Part shown: one piece after another, positions 44,593-56,190 of the stretch
Numbering within the stretch: position 1 is the first letter of the stretch
Layout: each line of letters opens with the position of its first letter
NCBI GenBank assembly: GCA_001600175.1
Contig: BCJC01000006.1
Coordinates: 1,801,973-1,865,972 of the forward strand
Length of the DNA stretch: 64,000 nucleotides
From: Erythrobasidium yunnanense
Taxonomy: Eukaryota; Basidiomycota; Cystobasidiomycetes; Erythrobasidiales; Erythrobasidiaceae
Direction: 5' to 3'
The notes under the pieces: model-generated
The model's input: only the letters and a program-made list of their open reading frames with translations
Databases searched by the model: none
What the model was told of the DNA's origin: nothing
Program-made: the position numbers and the translations under genes

Positions 44593-47500
44593 TCAACATA
44601 TTTTCTGTCTCTTACGAGGCGGACTTCGCAATGGTACCGGTCTATCGAACTCCATGGTCGGGGGAGAAGGTGATCTCTGTCTGGACCTGTCATACATATC
44701 TTTGAGGAAGTCATTTGTGGAAAGAAGGGAGTTCTCGTCTTGGCCAGTTGGGCGACTCGTGAACTTGAGAGAACCGTATGTTGAGCCGCCATTGCCATAC
44801 GATCGTGTGTTTGAGCCGTAGCGTCGAGTGACGGCTGGATAAGGAGCGCCTTTAGAAGCTTGGAAAGCTGAAACTGCAGCCGACAGTCCAGCTGTGCGGT
44901 ACAGAGCGTTGGAGGTAGATTCTGGTTTGCTTTGCTCCTTCTCTGAAGGCACCGTTGAATTGGAAGTACTAGTAGGTGCTTGCTTTGCTCTGCTTCCTAG
45001 CTGCAAAGCTTGCACACCAGTCGACATTGCTTCTGCGTTCTGACAATCCGTGAAGCACTGCTCCGGCTTCTCGACAATGACCACTTCGTTGTCCTGTTCT
45101 TTATTGGCCGTACCAGCCTGAGGTTCGCTGGTCTTGCCATAATCGAAAGGGACAACCAGCCCCCGAAGGAATTCCATATTCTCCGATTCTTCTAGTTGTA
45201 ACAAAGTCTCATCGTGGTCTTCCTCGAGAATAGATGGTACAGGAATGAGCACTTTGTGAGAGTCTTCGTGCTTCTCGTCTTCGTCAACATCTTCGTCTGA
45301 GCTGTCGTCTTCCTGGAGAGCGGGGTTTGCTGTTTTACCGATTGACACAGAATAAGGTGGAGATTCCTCGAAGAGGTCGAAGCTTTTATCCAAGCTGCGG
45401 CCCAGGCCGCCGAGCAGTATGTTCTCGAACTCCTTCTCGCATTCTCCTTCCGCATCTTCTTCGAGCTCTGAATCAGAGTTATCGTCATCGAAACCTAAGC
45501 CAATGTCTTCGACAAGAGTCTGACTTGATGTAGAAGTAGTCGGAGAGAGGTCTCTTGAGGAAGGAGAGCGTTTCAAGTCTGGACGTTTCGTACGAGTACG
45601 AGGAGGAACCACCTTGACTTGCCATCCCTCCTCCATATCGTCTTCCTCGTCGTTCTCTGCTGTAGTAGACAGAGCTGACATGCTAGGTAGGTTGGGCTTG
45701 ACCCTGTTGCTCTCGATCGAACTCGTATAGATGACGCCGCTAGGCATGTAGATACCTCTAGCGGGCCCAGGTTTGACAGGTGAAGGACTTCTTGCACTTG
45801 GTGAGACAGGAGTGAGTGCCCCTCGAGAAGATGCTCCGGACTCTGCGCTTTCAATGTTTGTATTTGCACTCTGTACGATTTCCTGCAAGACACCTCGCTG
45901 AGTGGGTCTGCCCGGTACGCTCCTTCTCTTCGAAGCTTTCTTAATGTTCGTGTCATTGGTAGGTGAAGGAATGGTGTAGTCAGGTCGTTTGGCTGGTAAG
46001 CCTACTGAAGCTCTCAACTGCGAGCGGGTCTGTCTAGGTGCAGTGTTGTGCTTCCTTCGAGCAAGTCGGATGTGAAGAGAGATGGCTGAGGGCTTTGCCT
46101 TCTCTTCGGCATCCTGACACTTCCTCTTCTTCTTCTTAGGAGTCTTCTCGGGCGAGACATCGTCTGTTTTGTGCCTTCGATAGGCTGCATGGTACGCTTC
46201 CTCGGCTTTCACTTCGGCGTTGATCGCTACTTGGACGCGTCTGCCCACTATAAGTCAGTAAGAAGTCTTCTGAGAGCAGAAAGGCATTTACTCAAAGGTC
46301 GCCATATTGTTCACAATGCCCAGTTCGCAATGCTCGATGATTTTCCATTCACTACTGCACAATCTAAGACCTCGCTTTCTAAGTTCCGGTGGACACAGAA
46401 GCAAGCCTTTCTCGGAGAAAGGAATGTCGTCCGTAGCATTTGCATCCAGTTTTGATTGTCTATCTTGCTCTGGTATCTTTTCTTCAATCTCTTCTCCCTC
46501 ACTTTCACCAGATAGTGCATCGTGGAAGACATCTGCTACGGTGTCGGACGATTGAGGGACTGGGTCGGGTTCACCCTCGTCGCTGCTATCCTCAGAGTGC
46601 AGCATCTCTTCGCGTATATCACTGACATCCAGCTCGACGATCATACTGCACCAATCCGAAAGCTACGAGAAGTAGAATCAGTTTTCGTAACGCGTAGTTT
46701 CTTTGATGTTGACAAGCTTGCCTCTGGATCTAAGAACTTCTGTTGCAGCTGCCTAGCGAGTGTCTTGCTGTCATGAATTGCATCATCTAGCGCTTCTCTT
46801 TTACGATTTTCGAGTGCCCAGGCGAGGAAGGTTCTCGGTGCTTTCGGGCGTGTCTTCAGCAAGGGAATGAGGTGAGTAGAGTAGATGTCCAGCAAGTATG
46901 ACTTGATCTCCTTCAGAATGCTGTTGCGAGCAGCCGAGCTCGCATTTCGTAGGCGTTCTGATAGTCGAAGGAGTCTAATTATTCTAAAGTCGGCACCCGA
47001 TATTCTTTTCAAATGAAAGCAGCATACCTTGCAAAGTGCTTGTCGGGCAGTTCGGCTTCGTAATCATCCTCAATCTCCGCTTGCTCAAATACGACGCTGA
47101 TAGCTTTATTCTTGCAGTCGAAGCATATTGACTCGATTGTAGTTGCTAGCCATGCAGACCTGCACAATTTGCCCCGGTTGGCAGAGGTCACTACTGTCCT
47201 CGGGAAAAGGCCGTCCTACCTGTCGAAGCTGAGGTAGACTAGATTCCCAGACGAGCATCCTTGCTCCAAGTATGTCTTTGCTGCTGTTTCGTATACAGTC
47301 GGCATCTGGACGGCATCGCGCTCTACATCTTCGATAAGCCAGTTGTTGTTGATTTGATGATCCAGTACGATAGCAGAACCGGTGAAGCCAGGTACATCGT
47401 TTCGAGGGATCAGACGAAGCTGCATAAGGTGCTTCGCAGCCTGAACGCCGCCTTTTTTCGTGCCCGGACGCGTCCATCTGCCCAGGGACTTGATGGCCAT
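44593..47500 (-). CDS. unrecognised large protein with acidic and basic low-complexity regions
   Basis: I do not recognise this family. Starting at ATG 47500 (MAIKSLGRWTRPGTKKGG), exon 1 has PGFTGSAIVLDHQINNNWLI and YLEQGCSSGNLVYLSFD; a small exon has CFDCKNKAISVVFEQAEIED; a helical exon has AARNSILKEIKSYLLDIYS and ALENRKREALDDAI; then the acidic exon with ELDVSDIREEMLHSEDSSDE and a Cys-containing stretch GLRLCSSEWKIIEHCELG. The last exon (about 46244-44593, some 550 codons) is basic at first (PKKKKRKCQDAEEK, a likely nuclear localisation signal), then Ser/Pro-rich and acidic, ending PVPLRSPPRKRQKIC, which is also basic. The composition suggests a nuclear, possibly chromatin-linked protein, but that is inference. 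About 1,000 residues in total. Exon joins between 46250 and 47220 are by eye. Confidence 0.7.
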
Positions 47501-47540
47501 TTGAGTCAGCTGGCAATAGTCAATCAAATCAATGTTATCT

Positions 47541-47628
47541 GAAAGAGAAGGAAAAAGAAAAGAGAAAGAGTTGGCGGGAAGGAAAGAGAGGAAAGTTGGG
47601 AATGAGAAGAAGGAAGGGGGAAAAGGGG
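47541..47628 (-). promoter_or_regulatory. pyrimidine tract upstream of the minus-strand gene
   Basis: The plus strand is almost entirely purine here (GAAAGAGAAGGAAAAAGAAA and similar runs), so the coding strand of the gene starting at 47500 has a CT-rich tract 40-130 bases before its ATG. CT-rich tracts commonly mark fungal core promoters and transcription starts. Confidence 0.45.
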
Positions 47629-47889
47629 TATCATGCGAGCTCTCGGGCCTCCTCCGATGACGAGAGACAGGAACCGTACAACAGATGTTTGATGAGTAAA
47701 TAGTGGAAAATAGATCAGAACACACGACTATGTGTGTATCCAATCCATCAGCTTTATGTTCGATCAGATCCGTGAATAAACGGTCTGAAGAGCGTTTCCG
47801 GTAATGCTACACAGTTTTTCCTTATGCATCCGTGCTCAATGACCTATATCATGTACGAATCGAGCTTCCTGTACAGTATCTCGCATCCA

Positions 47890-49317
47890 TTACAGACGCT
47901 CAATTGGCTCTTCAGGTCCGGCCTGGAGAATAGCAGCAGTGTCAGCTTTTAAAGATAAGATGCCAGGAAAAAGCACTCACTGGGACGATGCGTGTTGGGT
48001 TGATCTGAGGATGGCTCGTGTAGTAGTGGATCTGAGTGTTACGAACAGTGTAAGTTGTGCAATCGATAAGCGAGAACAAAGAGTGACACATACCTTGATG
48101 TGATCAAAGTCGGTCGTATCCTTGAACGCAGGGTAGTTCCAGTAGAGCTTCTTGACCCATCTATTCAGTTCAGGATAGTCGTGTCTGATGGTTCCTGTGC
48201 ACTTGAAGTGACCGGTGTAGACGGGATCGTAACGAATAATGGTGGTGTAGAGTCGAATGTCCGCTTCCGTGAGTGTGTCTCCGATCAAATAGTCTTTGCC
48301 TTTCAAGAGATCGTCCAGTCTCTGCAGAGAAGCATGCAAAGGCTTGAATTCTCCCTCGTACGCTTCTTGGGTAGTCGCAAATCCGCACTTGTAGACGCCT
48401 GCGGGATATCTCAGCATGGATTCCTGTCAATTCTTGCCAGCCTCGCTTACCATTGTTGACGGTGTTGTATACCCTAGCAAACAAAAGAAACGAAGATGAG
48501 GATGTTAGTGTAAAGACCCACTTCAATATGATATGCAACTCACCAGTCATTGAGCTCATCGATTTCCTTTCGAAGCTTCTCGGGGTAGTAGGTTACGCCT
48601 TTGTACTTCTGGTCGATGAGATCGTCGAAAGCGGTGTTGAGGAAGCGAATGATCTCTGAACTCTCATTGCTGACAATGGTCTCTGTCTTTGTATCCCAGA
48701 TGATAGGTACGGTAAAGCGGGCATCGTAGTCTGGCTGTGCCTTGAAATAGAGATCGCGGAGCTTCTTGACGTTGTAGAGGGTCTCTTCAGGCTTGGTGTA
48801 CGGTACTCCGCCTTTAGGTTGACCTTGACCTTCGTAGTCTTCCTGTCCTTCCCCATCGGCTGTTACCTCTGTCAGCCATGGATCATCATCGAAATCCAGC
48901 TACATACCTGTGAACGACCAGCCCAATTTGCCCATGTAAGGATGTACAGTAGAGACGCCTAGTCAGTACAGGTATTAGCTTGACATATCTAACTCGAATT
49001 GAACCGGAGCTTGGCATACCCATCAGGTCCTCGAGCCCTTTGAGCTTTCTCACGATGAGCGCGCGATGAGCCCAGGGACATGCTAGAGAAACGACGAGGT
49101 GGTATCTTCCTTTCTCAGGCTCAAACTTGCCGCCTTTCTCGATGACATCCCGGAACGAGCTCTGTTGACGCTTGAAGTGACCGCCTAAAGCCAGTTCGAA
49201 GGACATATATCAGCGTACTGAAGATCGTTGACCCTGTAGGGCTCTTCTGATGTATGCTACCTTACCATCGGACTTGGATGACCAAGAAGTGATGTCTTTC
49301 TGAAGGGCCAGCGTCAT
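47890..49317 (-). CDS. ECM4: Ecm4-type S-glutathionyl-hydroquinone reductase (xi-class GST)
   Basis: Thioredoxin-fold enzyme that removes glutathione from glutathionyl-hydroquinones. Minus strand, five or more exons. Signature active site LACPWAHRALIVRKLKGL with the CPWA catalytic Cys, preceded by GRYHLVVS. The N-terminal domain continues with STVHPYMGKLGWSF, YNVKKLRDLYFKAQPDY, FTVPIIWDTKTETIVSNES and SEIIRFLNTAFD. The C-terminal helical domain has VYNTVNNGVYKCGFATTQEA, YLIGDTLTEADIRLYTTIIR, YDPVYTGHFKC and NPTRIVPAGPEEPIERL, the usual family ending. The first coding exon used here (ATG 49317) reads MTLALQKDITSWSSKSDG and joins GGHFKRQQSSF in frame. An upstream ATG at 49388 followed by a donor GTAAGT is an alternative start. 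Probably cytosolic or mitochondrial. Confidence 0.92.
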
Positions 49318-49630
49318 GGGTCCGGTCAGGTCAGCTTTTCACGGCGCAAAGACCTGCAAGCATAGCTCATACTTACACCGTCCGACATGGTGAAACGAGA
49401 AGTCGTGAAGGTTCTGATGGAAAGTGATTTGCAAACGGCAAGCTGTCTGGAGCCAAGTTGGAACATCGACAAAACGTGAATCGCTCTTGTTTGTGTGCCG
49501 ACACTAGAAAGTCTATGGATATTGTGCTACATTGATCATTCGGGCGTGAGTGAGCCGATTATGGCCTATATTACTGAACTATCGTAAATGCAGATCGAAG
49601 AAATGCGAAAGTGAACAAGACCGTAGCGTG

Positions 49631-52075
49631 TTACTGATGGATATCGCTTGCGGCGTCGATGCTGACCCTGATACCGACGCGATGCGAAATGCTGGTCCCC
49701 CGGCGCGTTTCCAGAACGCTGGGTCCAGATGGGACGCTTTGATTTGAGTCGACGCTGTTTATGCTTTGGCGACGGCTGTCTACCGCAGCTGACGGCCTTC
49801 GCTTGGGAGTACGACTAGATCGACGTTCTGCTGTTGACGGCCTTTCGTCGAGGAAGGAAGGGCGACGAGATGACTCTCTTCGTGGGATAAGGACAGGAAT
49901 AGCTGTCTGCGGTCGTGGACTGCTTGTGACAGAAAGAGATGCTAGGAAAGGGTTACGGAACGAAGGAAGTGGTGATTCGAGCAGTTCGGCCATAGCACTT
50001 TGTACCAGTACAGGCGAGCCTTGCAGATCTTCGGCCTTGATCGCGATAACAGTAGCGGGATCTGGTGATTGGAAAGGGAGGTCGAAGATAGGGGCTGGAC
50101 TAGCGATGTCCGAGGGTGAAAGCCAGCCCTTTGAGTTGAAAGCGACAGGTGAGGCTACCGGTCGGAAGGGTGCGATAGAGCTTCTTCTTCGCTGTTGCTG
50201 ACTACCTCGTCTAGACTTACTGCTTTTCGTCTCCCTGGAAGACCGTCTTTGACCGTTTCCACTGGGAGACGAGGGTCTCGATACAGGCGCCCAGGGATCG
50301 CGTAAAGCCATGTCTCCAGCGGTGGGAAAGTAGATATGTGGCGCTGTTGCTTGTTCTGTATCGCGCTCGATAGTTCTGGCTGACGATCTTCGACGATGCG
50401 CATCATTCTGACCTCTTGCTGCAGGCTGAGAGGGCGACAATTCAGGTGACCACGCCTGATCGTTTTCCGATACCGTAGACAGTGGTATTTCAGGGATGGG
50501 AGGTGAGGTAGGTGCTAAGCCTTTGCTCTTGCTAGACTTTGTCTTTTTCCGTTGGATTCCAGCTTCATCGAGCGGACCCATTGAGCGATGGGATTCGGGT
50601 TGCGGCGGTTCCTCCGTCCGTGCCAATATACTCTGCTTGTATGCACTGGCCGCCGAGGTAGACTTCGCTTGACTCCAGTCGGGTGAGAAGGATGCCGATT
50701 GCCCAGGGGACAAGGGCGTTTCAGGTGCTGCGTATGCAGAATCTGCTTGGTACCCACCTGTCTGCCACGGATTGGAGTAGGCAACCGCGAAGTCGACAGA
50801 TGGTCCTTGTTGTGAAAACGTGGGCAATGCTGACAAGTCGGAAACCGCCGATGCACCACCAGCAGAGGGCGCTGGTGACTGCGCATCCCGTGTTGTAGCC
50901 GGAAAACAGACTCGCTCAGACGGTGCTGTAGTGGGGCGAGTGACTACGGGTGATGCTGATCTACTAGAGCGTGACTTTGATGAAGCGTAGCCAAAGTCGG
51001 CAGATTTGCTACCGGCAAAGTCAGGCTGAGCCCGAAGCTTGCGCATCGCCGGACTTGACAAGGGAGATGGAGAAGGAAGTGTCCGGCCTGGAGAACGTGT
51101 CGCATTGCTGGCTGATTCTGGGGGAACGCTTTTGACAGGAGATGATGCGGAATTCTTGCGAGATTCACTCGAGATGGATTTGCGGATAGTCTTAAAGACC
51201 GATGAAATGGTTGATAGACGCGGTGTCTTACCCGACGAGCCTCTTCTCTCGTCCTCTTGCGGCCGCCCTTGCGCTACTTTGGCTTGAGATGGCGAGGCCG
51301 TATAGCTATCCTTGCTTGCTTTGCGCTGTGAAAGAGGCAATGCCACATTATGTGCTATTGCTGCTACAGGCGTGTTAGATCGAGATGGTGTGGACTGAAG
51401 CTGTAACAGGTCGATCTACCATCAGCACACAGCATTCAAGAATGGCTCAAGGGGAGCTGACCTTGAGTGGGGCGGGAGCAGAAGCGGTCTTCTTTCTGAT
51501 ACTCAAGGTCTGTAGCATAGACTGAGGAGCCGAGCCTTTATCTCCAGCGAGTCCTTGTCGAGGTAGTAGACGAGGGAGGCGCGAGAGCTGAGGAAGAGTG
51601 GTAGTAGGCGGAAGGGGCGCTTTTCGAGGCTCGAGGTAGTCGTTTTCCGTGCTAGTCTCGGTTGTTTGAATGTGAACTACGATAGCTCGGCCATCGTGAA
51701 TATCGTCCGTAGGAGTGACAGGTTCATAGCTCGCTTGCGAATCGTCCGACCCTCTGCCGGCGTAGTTGTACGGAGGGTAGGTCCCTTGATTTACTACCTG
51801 GTGCACACTCCCATCGGCTGTACAGCTTCTTTCGCTCGGACCACTCGTCACTGTGGACTGTCTTGTACCCTCAGACCAGCGCGACATCTTCCTTTGAGGG
51901 GTTCCTTGGGGAGGAATAGCAGGAGTCGTTTGAGGTGATATGTATGATATGCGCTGTACATATAAACCAGTTATAAAGTCGCTCTCGAGAAGGAAGACGG
52001 GCTGAAGCTCACCTCGTCCCACAGACGACTTGCGACTGTCTGGGTGGGCGAGAAGTCAATCCCTAAGCCTGGCAT
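49631..52075 (-). CDS. unrecognised Ser/Pro-rich protein
   Basis: No domain recognised. Three exons: 52075 to about 52014 (MPGLGIDFSPTQTVASRLWD), about 51955 to 51463 (RISYISPQTTPAIPP to RKKTASAPAPLK), and about 51400 to 49631, some 770 residues in all. Composition is rich in Ser, Pro, Arg and Gln with no hydrophobic segments; it is probably disordered. Short less degenerate pieces are LSTISSVFKTIRKSISSES and a basic Arg/Ser-rich C-terminus with repeated RRSS/RRPS motifs, which resemble basophilic kinase sites. It could be a cytoskeletal or signalling scaffold, but nothing in the sequence decides. The conserved-looking first exon and frame continuity through two introns support a real gene. 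Confidence 0.65.
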
Positions 52076-52862
52076 GGTTTAAAAATTGGTCAAGATTGTA
52101 TTGAGGGTATTGAGGCTAGTGTTGTAAGTGAGAGAGGGGGAGCTTGGCTTGAGGGGACTTCGGGTTCAGAAAAGTAGGTCGAAGCGAAAACGGTCCAGCC
52201 GTAAGTGAAGGTGCGCTGCGAAGTTGATTAAAGACGGTGAAGAGAGGTGATCTTGCGGCCGAATGTGATGATAGAGAAGCAGGGCAGTAATGAGGAGCCA
52301 GATTGAACTCCCGGGACTCTTGTTCCTGCGCGACGTTGCTGGGGATTAAGCCTGCCGTATGAATGAGATCAATGTGACAAGTGCTCGGCGTACGCTTCTG
52401 GGTCGACTGCCTATCTTCAGCGGGCACTTCCTTCAGGCGCAGGGCTTTCTTGCGGTCTTCACGCGCAGATCCAGGCCGTATCTAGCTTCTCAGCTCGTTC
52501 AGCACCTCAAATTAGTTGTTGATTGCCTATCGAACATTAGTGCTCCACGTTGGCAACCCATTAGCGAAGCAGCAGCATTCTGCCCATTTCCGGCTGTTCG
52601 AAGGTCGCTTTTGGCAGGTGGGCGAGTCTAGGACAGAAGGCGCGACGTTCGTCCAGGTACAGGTGCCTCTTCGTATGTTTACTGCGCAAGCATACATTGT
52701 CACCGGGCGTGTCTTGGTTTCGGCGAAATCGAGAGCGGATTGTGCGGAGCCAGAGAGACACAAGTCGAGAGCGTACTTTGACTACCGCGATAGCAGGAAA
52801 ACTATAGTTGCAACAACAAGTAGAGACACCTTCTAACAAGATGCTACAGCCCAGGGATGTGT
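52076..52862. other. intergenic region, promoter side of the Ser/Pro-rich gene
   Basis: About 790 bases between the start of the Ser/Pro-rich gene and the end of PWP2, both on the minus strand. Open frames are short and unlinked. The stretch nearest 52076 is A/G-rich on the plus strand, hence CT-rich on the coding strand, consistent with a promoter. Confidence 0.35.
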
Positions 52863-55800
52863 TCAAGCAGCGATCCCGTTCTGCTTCTTCCGCAGAGCTT
52901 TTTGATCCAAAATATACTTTAGAGCGAAAGTATTGTCATCGCAGCTGTTCATAACAACATACATCAGTCTGCGTACTCACAGAAGTATGGCGAGCCAACT
53001 CACATCCGCGCAACCTGCCCTTCGGCTTCCTTGACGGACCGCTGTGCTTCCCGCAAAGCACTCGCATATTGTCCACTGTTCTCCTTGAGATGTTTGCCGT
53101 GCTCAATGAGGGTGCTCTCCATCCATCGAAGACCCAGATCAATATGTGGACCGTCTATCATCTGCTTGGCTATGAAGCGAACAAGCCGTTCAAGGTATGC
53201 AGCTGGCATCTCGCGAACCAGCAGCCTGATTTCTTGCGGAGGTATCTTCTTCCACACTCGTCCGATGAGAGGCGCTTCGTTCAAGCGGAAAGCCATGACT
53301 AGCGCTTTCAGATACTCCTTCTCCGCAAGCGTTTCGAGCGTTGTCTCGGGCGTGATGTCTAGATCGAGGTCGAAAGGATCGAAGCTGACACTTTGGTCTA
53401 GCGAGTATATTAGAAGCCCATCTGTAGAAGCCGCTGCCCACGCTCGACCTGTAGGTGAGAATCGCACGCATTTCGTCCGTGCTTCCGGTCGGTACTTGCG
53501 TTTCGAGAGATCACCATTCCTAGCACCAGGTAAAGAGTTATCGAGTCTATCTTCCAGATCCGAGAGATCTCCTCTTTCATCGATACCCTCGCTCGGCCCA
53601 GCTTCCGTAAGCTTCCTACTATCGAGGAATTCTTGCGTCCCTTCCAGCGAAAGATTCTGGCTGATCTCCCATCTCTTCAGCAACACTCCTTCTCTGACGT
53701 CGTACAAGCAGACATGCTTGCTGTTACCTCCAGCGATCACGCAAGATCCGTCTGCCGTGTAATGTAAGCTTGTAGAGTATTTGCCGCTTGCAGAGTTGCG
53801 AGCTGTCGTCCTATCGTCCGTCTTCCTTCCTCCTGAAATGTCCTTTCTACCTTCTACGAGGCCCGTCTGCTTTCCATCCCGTACATCCCAGAAGATAATC
53901 TGCCCGCTCAGGGTGGAGACTGCAATTTCTTGCCCGTCAGGTCTGTACGCCACAGCTAGACCATCGGAAGTGAGGTTGAATGGCTCGACAGCCGTACTTC
54001 GTCCATAAACATCCCATACTCTTGCTGTGCCGTCCCAAGAAGCTGAAGCTACCTTCTCTCCCAGAGCAGAGAACGCCAATCCTGCTATCGGACCTTCGTG
54101 ACCAGGCATGATATCGAGCAGTTTGCCGGTCTGCACACTCCATATGTATAGCTGGAAAGCCTCTCCGCTGCCTCCTGCTACCACAATCTCTCCTGATGGA
54201 TCTACCGCAAGACAGGTGAATTGCACTGGATCTGGAGTAGTGAAGGTTCTGAAATTCCGATAGCGGACCAAGTCGAAAGCTCGCACTGTTCCATCAAGAG
54301 AAGCAGAAAAGAGGATTTGGCCTTGTTTACTGACTTCGACAGCCGATATCGCGCTCGTGTGGTCTGTAAAAGTAACGTGGCAAAAGCCTGATGTAGCGTT
54401 CCATACTTTCAATTTCCCGTCGTCTCCTCCTGTGACTATCGTCTGTCCATCTGCTGAAAATGCTAAGGAGTTCATGTCGAAATAGTGCCCCTGCTGCTTG
54501 AGAACATAGCATTCTGACTGCCATTCCCATACGAGAAGCTGGCCTAGCTTAGAAGCTCCAAAAGCTAGCCATTCTCCTGAAGGGTTGATAGCTACGCTAC
54601 TGATCTTCTCTTGGGAAATGGACAGAGTATGGATGTTCGCGAAAGAAGGCAGCTCGTATAGACCGAAGATACCAGTTGAGAAGCCAACTACCATGATCGA
54701 AGACTTGCTATGGTAAGAAGCGCATGTCACCTTGGCATTGCCTTGGTTAAAGTAGTGCCGCTCCGAGATACCCCAGCGAGTGTTTGCTATCGAATTAGCG
54801 GCAAGTGCACCATTGGCGGATGTCTCTGCTTGCGGCGCCGCTTCATCGTCGTCTTCCCAGTCTTCGTCCATATCGTCGCTTCGCTTCGCTCGCCAGGTGA
54901 AGAGGGCGCCGTCTCTGCTGACCGTATAGATCTATGAAGGCATTATGATCAGCCTCGTATCCACTGCTCTGCAAAGGCGATGGGCTCACAGTTCGACCAT
55001 CGGCGGAGAAGTCTGCTCTCAGAACATGGTCACGATGTCCACCAAAGCTCTTTGGCCTGAAGCCTTCGACCGGGTGCAAAGTATATAGCTTGGCTGTCAT
55101 ATCCTTCGAGGTAGTGAGGAAGCATCTGGATGATTTGAAGTCAGCAAGAATTACCACATAGTACCGCAAGACTGCCTACTGCGAATCAGGACTCCAGGTG
55201 ATAGATAGGACATCATTGTAGTGTCCGGTATAAACCCTATGCAGAACGAAAGGCGCAAATTCGCGCACCAAATGCGATGGCGTCTTCCACACTTGTATAT
55301 GCGAGGCATGCGTGGCAGCTATATATCTGAACAAGCGCGTAAATTCAGCGAGAGATAGCCTGTTTCGGCGGAAGTCTAGCTTACTGGCCGTCTGGAGAGA
55401 ATTTGAGATCTCTGACAGGCTCTTTGAAGTTGAAATGGGAGAGCACGGTGCCTTTGCGGTAGTTGACCAGAAGAGCTCGTCCATCTGTGTCGGAAAAGCG
55501 TGACTGTCAGCTTGAGAAGTAGAAGCCGGCTACGCTCCTTTACCTTCGTCTACGCTGATGAGTATATTTGCATCAGGACTGAGTGCTATCGTAGTGATAT
55601 TCTTTCGATTCTCGAATGCGAAGGTTTTGCTCTTATTACTGCCGGGTCGCATCAAGTCAGATTTGAATGAGAACAGAAGCAGCCAGATGATGCCATGGAA
55701 CACACTTGACGAGGTCGAATACGGCGACCCTGTTTCCCAAGGGCGAGATGATAGAGTTTCCGTCATTGGTGAACAGCAGGTTTCCCTGTTCGCAAAGCGT

Positions 55801-55890
55801 CAGCGACAGTTCGCACGATGTCACATAGTACTCTACCTGTCTGTAGACTGTGCCGCATAAGTTTGCGAGCTGGAAGTTTGCCTTGACCAT
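52863..55890 (-). CDS. PWP2: Pwp2/Utp1, U3 snoRNP WD40 protein of the small-subunit processome
   Basis: Nucleolar protein of the UTP-B complex needed for 18S rRNA processing. Starts MVKANFQLANLCGTVYRQ at ATG 55890, then GNLLFTNDGNSIISPLGNRV, the family's first blade. Several small exons encode blades with LSPDANILISVDE, LKFSPDGQ, HIQVWKTPSHLVREFAPF, SITWSPDSQ, CFLTTSKDMTAKLY and VLRADFSADGR. The large exon (about 54930-53000) holds the rest of the two seven-bladed propellers (FSADGQTIVTGGDDGKLKVW, SASLDGTVRAFDLVR, SASWDGTARVWDVYGR) and the C-terminal helical domain ending EAEGQVARI. The last exon reads CDDNTFALKYILDQKALRKK, the usual Pwp2 ending, with stop 52865-52863. An acidic insert (DEDWEDDDEAA) sits between the propellers. 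About 900 residues, as expected. Confidence 0.95.
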
Positions 55891-56190
55891 AATTTCAAGA
55901 CTTTACGCTATCGCCGAGGCGAGCCTTAAGCTCTTTGCTTTCGATAGACTGATTGCAGCCAGTCAAGGTTTATATCGTTGTACAGATCTTGGTAGCTTTG
56001 AGGGCCTTGAAAGCCTTGCTTATTATTGTCTTTGTCGTCGTCTTGAAGCAGAGGACCGCGACTTGTCTTTCGAGCGTAAGCCGACTGATCCCACCTCCAG
56101 CAAGATTCCTGACGCTGGCTTCTACTGAAATCTGGACAGATTCAAGCTGTCGCCGGCCTTGACCTGGCCTCACCACTCTACCTCCATGTC
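55891..56190. promoter_or_regulatory. divergent promoter of PWP2 and ATG11
   Basis: Exactly about 300 bases separate the two ATGs. No box was recognised. An ATG at 56186 just upstream of the ATG11 start is followed at once by an in-frame TGA (ATGTCATGA), a minimal upstream open frame overlapping the ATG11 start. Confidence 0.45.
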
